Below are positions 1 to 5,946 of a stretch of 5,946 nucleotides of DNA, piece after piece. The DNA is from Bacteroidia bacterium. GTDB lineage: Bacteria; Bacteroidota; Bacteroidia; SpSt-205. Both the position numbers and the translations under genes were made by a program. The notes under the pieces are model-generated. The model was not told the DNA's origin, did no database searches, and saw only the letters and a program-made list of their open reading frames with translations. The stretch is from assembly GCA_025060275.1 (NCBI GenBank), contig JANXCJ010000124.1:1-5946 (forward strand), in the 5' to 3' direction. Position 1 is the stretch's first letter. Each line of letters opens with the position of its first letter.

Positions 1-1
1 G

Positions 2-712
2 CTTCGCAAACAGAAATACAAGCTGAGTATCTCTTCGGCTTCATTAGAGAAGTGGACGGGAGCCCTTTTGCGCTATGCGGGACCTGCCGTCCTCCAGAAT
101 ATTATAGGAATGGCGGGCTGGCTTGTATTTTTTCTTCTGATTGAGAGGAGAGGGGCTATAGCCTTAGCTGCTGCAAATGTGATTCGGAGCATATATAGCT
201 TCTGTATGTTACCCACGTGGGCTCTGGCTACGGCAGTTGGAACGTTAGTAGGATACTTCTGGGGAGCTAGGCAACCTGCCTCTCTCCTCGCTGCCTTTCG
301 CCGCACCTGGATAATTAGTCAGAGTATTGGCACTGGCACTGCCTTTTTCTTAGCCCTTCTTTCTCGGGAGATTGTAGGGCTTTTTACAAGGGATGCGGTA
401 GTGGCACAAGAAGCCCAAGAAGGGCTATACCTCATTGCGATTTCGCTAGTTCTCATGCCTGCTTCGGCGCTTCTGCTTTCAGCCGTCGTAGCTGTGGGGA
501 AGGTAGTCACCGCCTTCATAGTAGAGGTAGTAGTTATCTTAGCTTATATTGGCTATGCTTTTTGGATGCACACAAGAGGAGTGAAACTACTCTGGATGTG
601 GACAGCTGAATGGGTATATTGGATCCCCTCGGCTATAATTTTGGGACTTATCTTTATGCATAGGCTAAGCTCCTTAGCGCACAAGTGCTACACCATAAGA
701 GATGTCTCATAA
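2..712 (+). CDS. MATE-family multidrug/toxin efflux transporter, C-terminal half (5' end outside window)
   Basis: The reading frame is open to the left edge and ends at a TAA, so about 236 residues are visible of a protein that is usually about 450 residues long. MATE proteins are inner-membrane antiporters that use a Na+ or H+ gradient to expel drugs and cationic compounds. What is visible fits the second six-helix lobe. A charged linker rich in K and S (visible residues 1-20) leads into a helix with the segment AGPAVLQNIIGMAGWLVFFL. Next come a conserved-looking stretch with NVIRSIYSF, a helix ending in LVGYFWGARQ (the G-x-x-x-G/A-x-G/Q loop typical of MATE lobes), and three or four further hydrophobic segments, with a basic tail at the end. 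A TTG at 68 could be read as a start, but the frame continues upstream with plausible linker sequence, so it is internal. Family call is fairly sure; the substrate cannot be told. It converges on the permease gene after 52 bp. Confidence 0.85.
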   Translation, partial: LRKQKYKLSISSASLEKWTGALLRYAGPAVLQNIIGMAGWLVFFLLIERRGAIALAAANVIRSIYSFCMLPTWALATAVGTLVGYFWGARQPASLLAAFRRTWIISQSIGTGTAFFLALLSREIVGLFTRDAVVAQEAQEGLYLIAISLVLMPASALLLSAVVAVGKVVTAFIVEVVVILAYIGYAFWMHTRGVKLLWMWTAEWVYWIPSAIILGLIFMHRLSSLAHKCYTIRDVS

Positions 713-764
713 CGAGATTTTTATAGCCTGCTATTCGCTTTAGACATCCACCACCAAATATTTA

Positions 765-2435
765 CTAAGAATTATCCTTCCTAAGGAGAGACTGCCAATA
801 ACCATAGGCAAAGTAAAGTCCTATCCCTAAGCCCGTCCAAAGCCCCAATCTAATCCAGTTATTCACTCCGAGTTCTACGATCAGGTAAAGCGCACTTAGG
901 CAGCCTAAAACGGGTAACAGAGATAGATTGTAGCGTACGGTAAAGTAGCCTGCCACGGTCACCATGGCAAGCAGAACCCGATAACGCCATATCTCTCCCC
1001 CCTCCGAAAGGTTCCAGAGGGCTTTTAATCCCTCCGGTTCCATCTGCCAAGCTACGAAGAATCCCAATCCTACAAGTAAGAGAAAAAGCCACCGACCTGG
1101 GATATTTGGCACACGGAAGGTAGGGGCATACCCCTCAGGAGGACTATAGTGAAGATAGGCTACCCCAGCACTCACTACAGCAAAGGCTGTAAGCGTACCC
1201 ATACTACTCATATCCACCACCGTCTGCATAGAGGAGAAAAAAAGAGGAACTCCCACCACCATCCCTGTGAGAAGCGTAGCAACATGAGGAGTTTGAAATC
1301 GCCTATGCACTCGTCCTAAAAAGGGAGGCAAAAGACCATCCCGACTCATTGCATACCATATGCGGGGCTGACCCAGTTGAAATACGAGCAGAACACTTGC
1401 TATGGCTATCACAGCACTCAGCGATACCACTGCAGAGAGGAAATTCCTAAGAGAATTAGATACAGGCAATTGCGTAAGCACATACGCTAAGGGGTCTGGA
1501 ACTGCCAACTCTTTGTACGAAGCTAAACCTGTTAGGACTAGAGCTACTGCTATATAGAGCAAAGTGCAGAAGCCAAGGGACAAGAGAATGCCCAGAGGCA
1601 GGTCCCTTTTGGGATTGCGCGCTTCCTCAGCGGTGGTAGAGAGCGCATCAAATCCGATATATGCGAAAAATACCGCTCCTACCCCTTGCATCATACCTGA
1701 AAAACCCCTTGGCATAAAATCATGCCATCTCGCTGGTTGCACGAAAAAAGCCCCTACGGTGATCACCAGTAGGATAGCTCCTATTTTGAGGATTACCATC
1801 GTATTATTTGCTAAACGGCTCTCCTTTATCCCTACATAGGCTATTAGCGTAACCAGTGTAGTGATACCAAGGGCAGGCAGATTAGCTACTAAGGGAATTC
1901 CCAAGAGGCGAGGAGCTGCTTGCCACGCTTCGTAAGCTGCTCTCAAACTGGGGTCCCCTGTAGTAAGAAAGGCCTGCGCATCTCTCCAAAGAGAAAGGGG
2001 GTCCCGCCCCAAATAAAGAGGAAAAGAAATCCCCCAACTCTGTAGAAGCGATTGAAAATAGCTAGACCAAGAAATAGCCACAGCTATATTTCCCACAGCG
2101 TACTCCAATATGAGCATCCAGCCTACTATCCACGCTACCAGCTCACCAAATACCACATAAGCATAAGTGTAGGCACTGCCCGAGAGAGGGACACTAGAAG
2201 CCATTTCCGCATACGATAAAGCTGAAAGACCCGCTACAATCGCTCCAATCACAAAGACAATCACAATAGAGCTACCTGCCTTAGCAGCTGCTTCTCCTAT
2301 CGTACTGAAGATTCCCGCACCAATTATAGCTGCTATGCCGATAGCCGTAAGGTCTATTACGGAGAGCACACGCTTAAGACCCCCTCGTGCTTCTCCTTTA
2401 GGAAGGGGCTTCTTTCTCAAAAAGCTATATCCCAT
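765..2435 (-). CDS. APC-superfamily amino-acid permease, CAT (cationic amino acid transporter) type
   Basis: This is a polytopic membrane protein of 556 residues, predicted to import or exchange amino acids. Near the N-terminus is IGAGIFSTIGEAAAKAG (about residues 38-54), the unwound first helix that binds substrate in APC transporters. The segment FFAYIGFDALSTTAEEA followed by RNPKRDLP (about 256-280) is the helix-6 and loop signature of the CAT subfamily (TC 2.A.3.3). QPRIWYAMSRDGLLP (about 356-370) is another family hallmark. I count about 12-14 hydrophobic segments, plus a roughly 45-residue polar loop near 140-185 that CAT-like members of this length often carry. The ATG at 2435 is chosen because AGAAAGGG-like sequence sits 4 nt upstream. 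A TTG at 2450, overlapping the gltA stop as TTGA, would add five residues but has its purine run directly abutting it. It follows gltA by 11 bp, so the two are probably co-transcribed. Family is sure; the substrate (cationic or other amino acid) is not. Confidence 0.9.
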   Translation of the reverse strand: MGYSFLRKKPLPKGEARGGLKRVLSVIDLTAIGIAAIIGAGIFSTIGEAAAKAGSSIVIVFVIGAIVAGLSALSYAEMASSVPLSGSAYTYAYVVFGELVAWIVGWMLILEYAVGNIAVAISWSSYFQSLLQSWGISFPLYLGRDPLSLWRDAQAFLTTGDPSLRAAYEAWQAAPRLLGIPLVANLPALGITTLVTLIAYVGIKESRLANNTMVILKIGAILLVITVGAFFVQPARWHDFMPRGFSGMMQGVGAVFFAYIGFDALSTTAEEARNPKRDLPLGILLSLGFCTLLYIAVALVLTGLASYKELAVPDPLAYVLTQLPVSNSLRNFLSAVVSLSAVIAIASVLLVFQLGQPRIWYAMSRDGLLPPFLGRVHRRFQTPHVATLLTGMVVGVPLFFSSMQTVVDMSSMGTLTAFAVVSAGVAYLHYSPPEGYAPTFRVPNIPGRWLFLLLVGLGFFVAWQMEPEGLKALWNLSEGGEIWRYRVLLAMVTVAGYFTVRYNLSLLPVLGCLSALYLIVELGVNNWIRLGLWTGLGIGLYFAYGYWQSLLRKDNS

Positions 2436-2439
2436 ATAG

Positions 2440-2447
2440 CCCTTTCT
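2440..2447 (-). promoter_or_regulatory. Likely ribosome binding site of the permease gene
   Basis: Read on the minus strand, AGAAAGGG lies four bases before the ATG at 2435 and starts within the gltA TGA stop codon. It supports the ATG over the TTG at 2450 and suggests translational coupling with gltA. It is an imperfect Shine-Dalgarno, and Bacteroidota often do not depend on one, so the weight is modest. Confidence 0.4.
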
Positions 2448-3733
2448 CAACCCCTCTTGGCTATAGGCACATAATCTCGCACAGGGGGACCCTTGTATAT
2501 CTGGCGAGGACGTACGATAGGTTCATTCGCCTTTCGCATTTCCCACCACTGAGCAAGCCACCCTGCCAACCGTCCAAAAGCAAACATCACTGTAAACATC
2601 TCTACAGGTATCCCAATAGCCCTATAAATGATACCCGAATAAAAATCCACATTCGGATAAAGACGACGCTCAATAAAATAAGGATCACTGAGAGCGACTT
2701 CTTCTAACTTCTTAGCAATATCCAGCACAGGGTCATGAATACCCAATACGTTTAGGACCTGATCAGCAGCTTGTTTGATGATCTTTGCCCGTGGGTCAAA
2801 GTTTTTATATACTCGGTGCCCAAAGCCCATCAGACGAAAAGGGTCGTTCTTATCTTTTGCTTTATCTATCCATTTTTGGATATTACACCCATCTGCTCGG
2901 ATCATTTCTAGCATTTCTATCACCTCCTGATTGGCTCCTCCATGTAGCGGTCCCCACAAAGCACATATACCCGCAGAAATAGAGGCATAAATATTCGCCA
3001 ATGAAGAACCCACCGTACGTACTGTGCTAGTGGAGCAATTCTGCTCATGATCCGCATGAAGAATAAGCAGCTTATTCAGCGCATCCACTACATGAGGATC
3101 TGGCTCATAATCATACGTTGGCATACCAAACATCATATACAGGAAATTATCCACATACCCTCGCTCATTTCGGGGATATATGTAGGGATGCCCTCGTCTC
3201 TTCTTGTATATCCATGCTATGAGAGTAGGTACCTTCGCAAGCAGACGAATCATATTCCGCTCTATAACTTCATCTGGCGCATAGGGGTCCAAAGACTCAG
3301 GATAGAAAGAAGACAAAGAACAAACCACTGAAGCTAATATGCCCATCGGATGCGCAGAAGAAGGAAAGCCATCAAAGAATTTCTTGATATCCTCATGGAT
3401 AAGTGTACGTTCCTTGATACGCCCCTCAAAAGTCTCTAACTGCAAACGCGTAGGTAACTCCCCATAAATAAGAAGATATGCTACCTCTAAGTAGCTTGAG
3501 AATTCGGCTAACTGCTCTATGGGATATCCCCTATAGCGCAATATGCCTTGTTCTCCATCAATAAAGGTGATATGACTAATAGTGGAGCCTGTATTCTTGT
3601 ACCCTACATCTAAGGTGATGTACCCTGTGCGGTCTCGCAGCTTAGAGATATCTAAGGCTTTCTCACCTTCACTACCTATTACTATATCTATCTCATAAGT
3701 TACATCGTCAATATGTAAAAGGGCTTTCTCCAT
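2447..3733 (-). CDS. gltA: Citrate synthase (type II, hexameric bacterial class)
   Basis: This enzyme condenses oxaloacetate with acetyl-CoA to give citrate, the entry step of the TCA cycle in the cytoplasm. The product is 428 residues, the usual length for the type II bacterial class, including its N-terminal beta-rich extension. The active site is complete: H264 in GPLHGGAN, H306 in GFGHRVYKNFDPRA and D363 in NVDFYSG, with the oxaloacetate-binding region HADHEQNCSTS at 226-236. Near the front are GYKNTGST and FIDGEQGILRYRGYPIEQLA, and the C-terminus carries IVRPRQIYKGP. The frame remains open upstream to 3826, but the ATG at 3733 (protein start MEKALLHIDDVTYEI) matches where the family begins. 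The extra 31 residues would run antisense through the bioD start and are not family-like. The start codon is 34 bp from the divergent bioD start, and the permease gene follows 11 bp after the stop. Function is close to certain. Confidence 0.97.
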   Translation of the reverse strand: MEKALLHIDDVTYEIDIVIGSEGEKALDISKLRDRTGYITLDVGYKNTGSTISHITFIDGEQGILRYRGYPIEQLAEFSSYLEVAYLLIYGELPTRLQLETFEGRIKERTLIHEDIKKFFDGFPSSAHPMGILASVVCSLSSFYPESLDPYAPDEVIERNMIRLLAKVPTLIAWIYKKRRGHPYIYPRNERGYVDNFLYMMFGMPTYDYEPDPHVVDALNKLLILHADHEQNCSTSTVRTVGSSLANIYASISAGICALWGPLHGGANQEVIEMLEMIRADGCNIQKWIDKAKDKNDPFRLMGFGHRVYKNFDPRAKIIKQAADQVLNVLGIHDPVLDIAKKLEEVALSDPYFIERRLYPNVDFYSGIIYRAIGIPVEMFTVMFAFGRLAGWLAQWWEMRKANEPIVRPRQIYKGPPVRDYVPIAKRG

Positions 3734-3754
3734 GCAGCTAAAATACAGACAAAA

Positions 3755-3762
3755 TATCTTTG
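3755..3762 (+). promoter_or_regulatory. Candidate Bacteroidota -7 promoter element for bioD
   Basis: TATCTTTG matches exactly the TAnnTTTG element recognised by the Bacteroidota primary sigma factor. It ends five bases before the bioD ATG at 3768, so transcription would begin at or very near the start codon and give a leaderless or nearly leaderless mRNA. No TTTG or TTG -33 element is seen at the usual distance upstream, where the sequence is the 5' end of gltA. An eight-base match with two free positions can arise by chance, so this is tentative. Confidence 0.35.
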
Positions 3763-3767
3763 GTGAT

Positions 3768-4379
3768 ATGCAAGGGATTGTCATAACAGGTATCCACACA
3801 GAAGTGGGTAAGACATGGGTAGCCACCGCATTAGCAGCAGGAATGAGCTGGACCTACTGGAAACCTATTCAGACAGGCACTCCTACTGACACAGAGAGAG
3901 TGATGAAATACGGCGTCTCCACCTTACCTGAGAGATACCGACTTATCATGCCTGCAGCCCCTCTTGTTGCCGCAGAGGCAGAGGGACGCACCATAGATTG
4001 GGAGTACCTCGCTGCTCCTCCTCCTGTAAATAATCTAATCATTGAAGGAGCAGGTGGTCTATTCGTACCCATAACTTATCATCACTTTCTGATAGACCTT
4101 TTTGTCCGCTGGAAACTCCCTGTGATCCTTGTAGTAAGGCCCTATTTAGGTGCCATGAACCATACCTGGCTTTCTATTCATGCTATGCGCGCTTATGGAA
4201 TTCCTCTCTTAGGCATCATCCTGAATGGCACTACTGGAGACCCCAGTGAAAACTATTTCCGAAAAACCTTTTCTCTTCTGGCAGAGTTGCCCTGGGACCC
4301 CCAGGCAAACCCTCACACAACATTTGTTCAAAGCGGTCTGAATGAAAGCTTAAGCAGAGCCTTAGCTAATATATCATAA
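3768..4379 (+). CDS. bioD: ATP-dependent dethiobiotin synthetase
   Basis: BioD closes the ureido ring of dethiobiotin from 7,8-diaminopelargonate, CO2 and ATP, the penultimate step of biotin synthesis in the cytoplasm. The product is 203 residues, slightly shorter than the roughly 220-230 of well-studied enzymes. The P-loop GIHTEVGKT spans residues 8-16 (K15, T16). The substrate-binding lysine K32 lies in WKPIQTG, a likely metal-binding aspartate is D41, and EGAGGLFVPI at 93-102 holds the conserved glutamate. RPYLGAMNHTWLS (124-136) and ILNG (151-154) match the usual SRPGLGTINH-type loop and the nucleotide-base NG motif. The frame extends upstream to an ATG at 3732 that would overlap the gltA start by two bases and add 12 non-family residues, so 3768 is preferred, with a weak GGTGAT just before it. 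No other biotin genes are visible. Its end overlaps the convergent prenyltransferase gene by 6 bp. Confidence 0.94.
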   Translation: MQGIVITGIHTEVGKTWVATALAAGMSWTYWKPIQTGTPTDTERVMKYGVSTLPERYRLIMPAAPLVAAEAEGRTIDWEYLAAPPPVNNLIIEGAGGLFVPITYHHFLIDLFVRWKLPVILVVRPYLGAMNHTWLSIHAMRAYGIPLLGIILNGTTGDPSENYFRKTFSLLAELPWDPQANPHTTFVQSGLNESLSRALANIS

Positions 4380-5279
4380 ACCCCAAAGAGCGACTAATCC
4401 GCCCCCCATAGCTACCTTGAGAAGAAGACTTTGCACACGGTAGTTACCCCAAAATCGCATTCCCAATAGCAAAGGAATAAGACTGCCAACTCCTGCTATT
4501 ATTAGATAAAGCCAAGGCCATTCCCCCCATAATACCTTTGCAGTAATCGCAGGCATAAAGGTAAGCATAATAAGAGCAGTCCAAAGCAATTTCAAAAGCA
4601 TATTCCATGTAGCTGCTGAAAGCCGAGAAGGCAGTGAAGCTACCCCATAAACACAATCACCAGCTAAGTCCTCTGCGTCTTTTATTAGCTCTCGCACAAA
4701 ATTGTACCCTATCGCCAAAGGAATCATCCAATCCACAGCATAACAGGTGCTTCCTGTAAGAAGCATCACTTCCCAAGGGATAATACCTGTCAGGCCAGCA
4801 ATCAGGACATTACCTAACAAACCTGTTTTTTTCCCCCAGCGAGCATACCATGCTAAACCCCCAATCGCTAGTAAATGCAGAATAAAAATAGGCAGGGGGA
4901 GTAAAATAGCCATGCCTAAGCCTATTCCCCATACAAGCAGCACAGCACTTAGCAAGAGCCTACCTCCCACAACCGCTACCCATAGAGCCCTTGAAGGACG
5001 ATTAATACGATCAATCGGCCTATCATACAGGTCATTAAGCCAATATCCCCCTGCTGCAATCGCAACCGTGCTTCCTATCATAAGGAACCACTGATAGCTT
5101 TTTTCACGGACATTTGGACTTTCTAGCATAAGAAAAAGCAGGGCAAACCCACTCGTGATGCTCATTAAGAAAAGATTGAGAGGACGAGACAAAACCAGTA
5201 AGCCTTTCAAACGCAGTAGAGCCCTCCTTAGGGACGAAACAGTCGGCGTATGGTCCGACTTTTTGAGCGCAAAATCCAT
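4374..5279 (-). CDS. UbiA-family prenyltransferase, resembling geranylgeranylglycerol-phosphate geranylgeranyltransferase
   Basis: UbiA enzymes are integral membrane proteins that move a polyprenyl group from its diphosphate to an acceptor. Both Mg2+-diphosphate motifs are present in the 301-residue frame: N82-D83-L-Y-D86-R-P-I-D90 followed by RINRPSRA, and D201-A-E-D204-L-A-G-D208 preceded by NFVRELIK. The segment YARWGKKTGLLGNVLIAG (145-162) sits between them, and about eight or nine hydrophobic helices fill the rest. The RELIKDAEDLAGD wording resembles Bacteroidota proteins usually annotated as digeranylgeranylglyceryl-phosphate synthase-like, rather than MenA or UbiA proper, but quinone or other acceptors are possible. 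The start is uncertain. The ATG at 5279 overlaps the upstream hydrolase by 52 bp and has a purine run only 1 nt away. A strong Shine-Dalgarno at 5222-5229 instead points to an in-frame CTG (5216) or TTG (5210), which would remove 21 or 23 residues ahead of LLVLSRPLNL, where the family normally begins. It is likely co-transcribed with the hydrolase. Confidence 0.85.
   Translation of the reverse strand: MDFALKKSDHTPTVSSLRRALLRLKGLLVLSRPLNLFLMSITSGFALLFLMLESPNVREKSYQWFLMIGSTVAIAAGGYWLNDLYDRPIDRINRPSRALWVAVVGGRLLLSAVLLVWGIGLGMAILLPLPIFILHLLAIGGLAWYARWGKKTGLLGNVLIAGLTGIIPWEVMLLTGSTCYAVDWMIPLAIGYNFVRELIKDAEDLAGDCVYGVASLPSRLSAATWNMLLKLLWTALIMLTFMPAITAKVLWGEWPWLYLIIAGVGSLIPLLLGMRFWGNYRVQSLLLKVAMGGGLVALWGL
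5222..5229 (-). promoter_or_regulatory. Strong Shine-Dalgarno-like sequence at the hydrolase stop codon
   Basis: On the minus strand AAGGAGGG begins within the hydrolase TAA stop codon (5228-5230). It lies 5 nt before an in-frame CTG (5216) and 11 nt before an in-frame TTG (5210) of the prenyltransferase gene. This placement is typical of a translationally coupled downstream start. It competes with the ATG at 5279 as the true initiation point. The match may be coincidental, since it also encodes ordinary L-R-R-A codons in the longer frame. Confidence 0.4.
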
Positions 5280-5946
5280 ACCCCCTGAGGCAGTTCCGAT
5301 AGATTATTTATGGCTCCCAAATATCTACCCTCTATGCTCCAGGCTTCCAGTTCTGTGGATTGTACCTCCCTAGAAGTCGCGTCACTCAAAGCACTCGTAA
5401 ATCTACTATTCCACTGATAGAAGTGATAGCGAAGAAAGTCCTCTACATCCCGCATGTAAATAGGATTTACGGATTGCTGAGTACCGTAAGGAACATGCCC
5501 TAAGCCTTGCCAAGAAAAAAGGGCGTGATAAAGTCCCTTTTCTGATGCCACAGAGTCTAAGTTGAATCCTCCCTCTACCTCTAAGAAGATAAAAGGCAAG
5601 TTACCCCTCCGGTAAGGCACTACTCCATCTCCTGTGCCATGCATTGCCACTACAGCTCTTAGTTTCGCTTGATCCACCCAAGCGGTACGAAGTATCCCAC
5701 CTGACAAGGCAAAAGCCGCAGTAAAGCGGCTACTATACCCTAAATTTCCAGAATTGCCTTCTATGCCTCCTTGCGTGCGAAGGTAGGCTGTATCTGCTTC
5801 GGGTACCTGGGCCAATTCAGACAGACTCCACAAGAAAGCTGCATGCATAGCTGTAAAGGCACCCGCTGAGGAGCCGCCCACGTAAATCCGATTGGTATCT
5901 ATTCCATAGGGATTGCCATCCACGATGACACTTTTCTTGAGATACC
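5228..5946 (-). CDS. Secreted alpha/beta-hydrolase (esterase-like) with C-terminal T9SS-type tail, 5' end outside window
   Basis: The frame is open to the right edge, so only the last 238 residues are seen; a GTG at 5923 is not a real start because coding sequence with family wording (YLKKSVIVDG) continues upstream. An esterase/poly(3-hydroxyalkanoate)-depolymerase-like fold is indicated by GIDTNRIYVGGSSAGA, with nucleophile elbow G-S-S-A-G (serine at visible residue 26). It continues with GGIEGNSGNLGYSSRF, HGTGDGVVPY (aspartate 106) and GLGHVPYG (histidine 150), so a full Ser-Asp-His triad is present. The combination of IYVGGSSAGA, IEGNSGN and HGTGDGVVPY is typical of a Bacteroidota family of exported hydrolases. 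The last 43 residues resemble a short type IX secretion sorting domain. That implies a signal peptide beyond the edge and delivery to the cell surface or medium. The substrate is unknown. The stop overlaps the start region of the prenyltransferase gene downstream. Confidence 0.85.
   Translation of the reverse strand, partial: YLKKSVIVDGNPYGIDTNRIYVGGSSAGAFTAMHAAFLWSLSELAQVPEADTAYLRTQGGIEGNSGNLGYSSRFTAAFALSGGILRTAWVDQAKLRAVVAMHGTGDGVVPYRRGNLPFIFLEVEGGFNLDSVASEKGLYHALFSWQGLGHVPYGTQQSVNPIYMRDVEDFLRYHFYQWNSRFTSALSDATSREVQSTELEAWSIEGRYLGAINNLSELPQGVWILRSKSRTIRRLFRP
5231..5359 (-). other. Putative type IX secretion C-terminal sorting domain within the hydrolase
   Basis: The last 43 codons of the hydrolase encode a pattern ELEAWSIEGRYLG, then LSELPQGVWILRSKS, ending RRLFRP. 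This follows the type A Por sorting domain layout: a strand plus G-R/Q turn, then L-P-x-G-V/M-Y-x-L-R, then a short basic end. In this protein the usual Y after G-V is W, and the typical Y/F-P-N-P entry motif is not obvious, being replaced by ATSREVQST. The domain would be cleaved after outer-membrane passage. The call rests on pattern memory only. Confidence 0.6.

Noticed and set aside
713..764. The 52-bp gap between the convergent MATE and permease genes as a bidirectional terminator.
   Set aside because: It is AT-rich with short T runs, but I could not find a GC-rich inverted repeat of useful length.
1564..1839. A 91-codon plus-strand open frame.
   Set aside because: It is antisense to the permease helix-6 region and is rich in basic residues as expected of a shadow of a membrane gene.
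3047..3331. A 94-codon plus-strand open frame.
   Set aside because: It is antisense to the well-conserved core of gltA and has no recognisable domain.
3732..3767. A 12-residue longer BioD starting at the ATG at 3732.
   Set aside because: The family starts a few residues before the P-loop, which fits the ATG at 3768; the extra residues cover the intergenic region and the candidate promoter element.
3734..3826. A 31-residue N-terminal extension of citrate synthase using a start at 3826.
   Set aside because: It runs antisense over the bioD start and P-loop codons, has no resemblance to citrate synthase N-termini, and the ATG at 3733 gives the standard 428-residue length.
4747..5094. A 115-codon open frame on the plus strand.
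   Set aside because: It lies wholly antisense to the prenyltransferase, which has clear catalytic motifs there; the translation is low-complexity and looks like no family.
5155..5373. A 72-codon plus-strand open frame spanning the hydrolase/prenyltransferase junction.
   Set aside because: Both opposing genes are supported across this stretch, and the product shows no domain or good ribosome binding site.

Overview
The window is an ordinary, gene-dense stretch of bacterial chromosome that most likely comes from the Bacteroidota (or a close Bacteroidota/Chlorobiota-group relative). The clues are a hydrolase whose C-terminus looks like a short type IX secretion (Por) sorting domain, a citrate synthase, MATE exporter and UbiA-type prenyltransferase whose wording resembles family members I know from Bacteroidota, and an exact match to the TAnnTTTG promoter element just before bioD. 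These are judgements from memory of the families, since no search could be run.

Layout from left to right. (1) The C-terminal half of a MATE-family efflux transporter runs on the plus strand from beyond the left edge to 712. (2) After a 52-bp gap comes a convergent minus-strand pair: a CAT-type amino-acid/polyamine/organocation permease (765-2435) lying directly downstream of citrate synthase gltA (2447-3733), probably as one transcript. (3) gltA is divergent from bioD (dethiobiotin synthetase, plus strand, 3768-4379), with only 34 bp between the two start codons. (4) bioD converges on, and overlaps by 6 bp, a UbiA-family prenyltransferase on the minus strand (4374-5279). (5) The prenyltransferase lies directly downstream of an alpha/beta hydrolase (5228 to beyond the right edge, minus strand), and their annotated reading frames overlap by 52 bp.

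How the genes fit together: gltA starts the TCA cycle, and its downstream permease may feed or drain amino-acid pools that connect to it. bioD carries out the penultimate step of biotin synthesis, but no other bio genes are visible. The prenyltransferase has both aspartate-rich motifs of an active enzyme and could serve ether-lipid-like or quinone metabolism. The hydrolase is probably an exported, T9SS-handled esterase. The neighbours do not form one obvious pathway.

No RNA genes, mobile elements, CRISPR arrays or notable repeats were seen. No stretch longer than about 55 bp lacks a gene, and I saw no convincing hairpin terminator in the few gaps. I did not find an undescribed system. The points most worth a second look are regulatory or structural: the very tight gltA/bioD divergent start region, and the ambiguous start of the prenyltransferase beside a near-perfect Shine-Dalgarno sequence.
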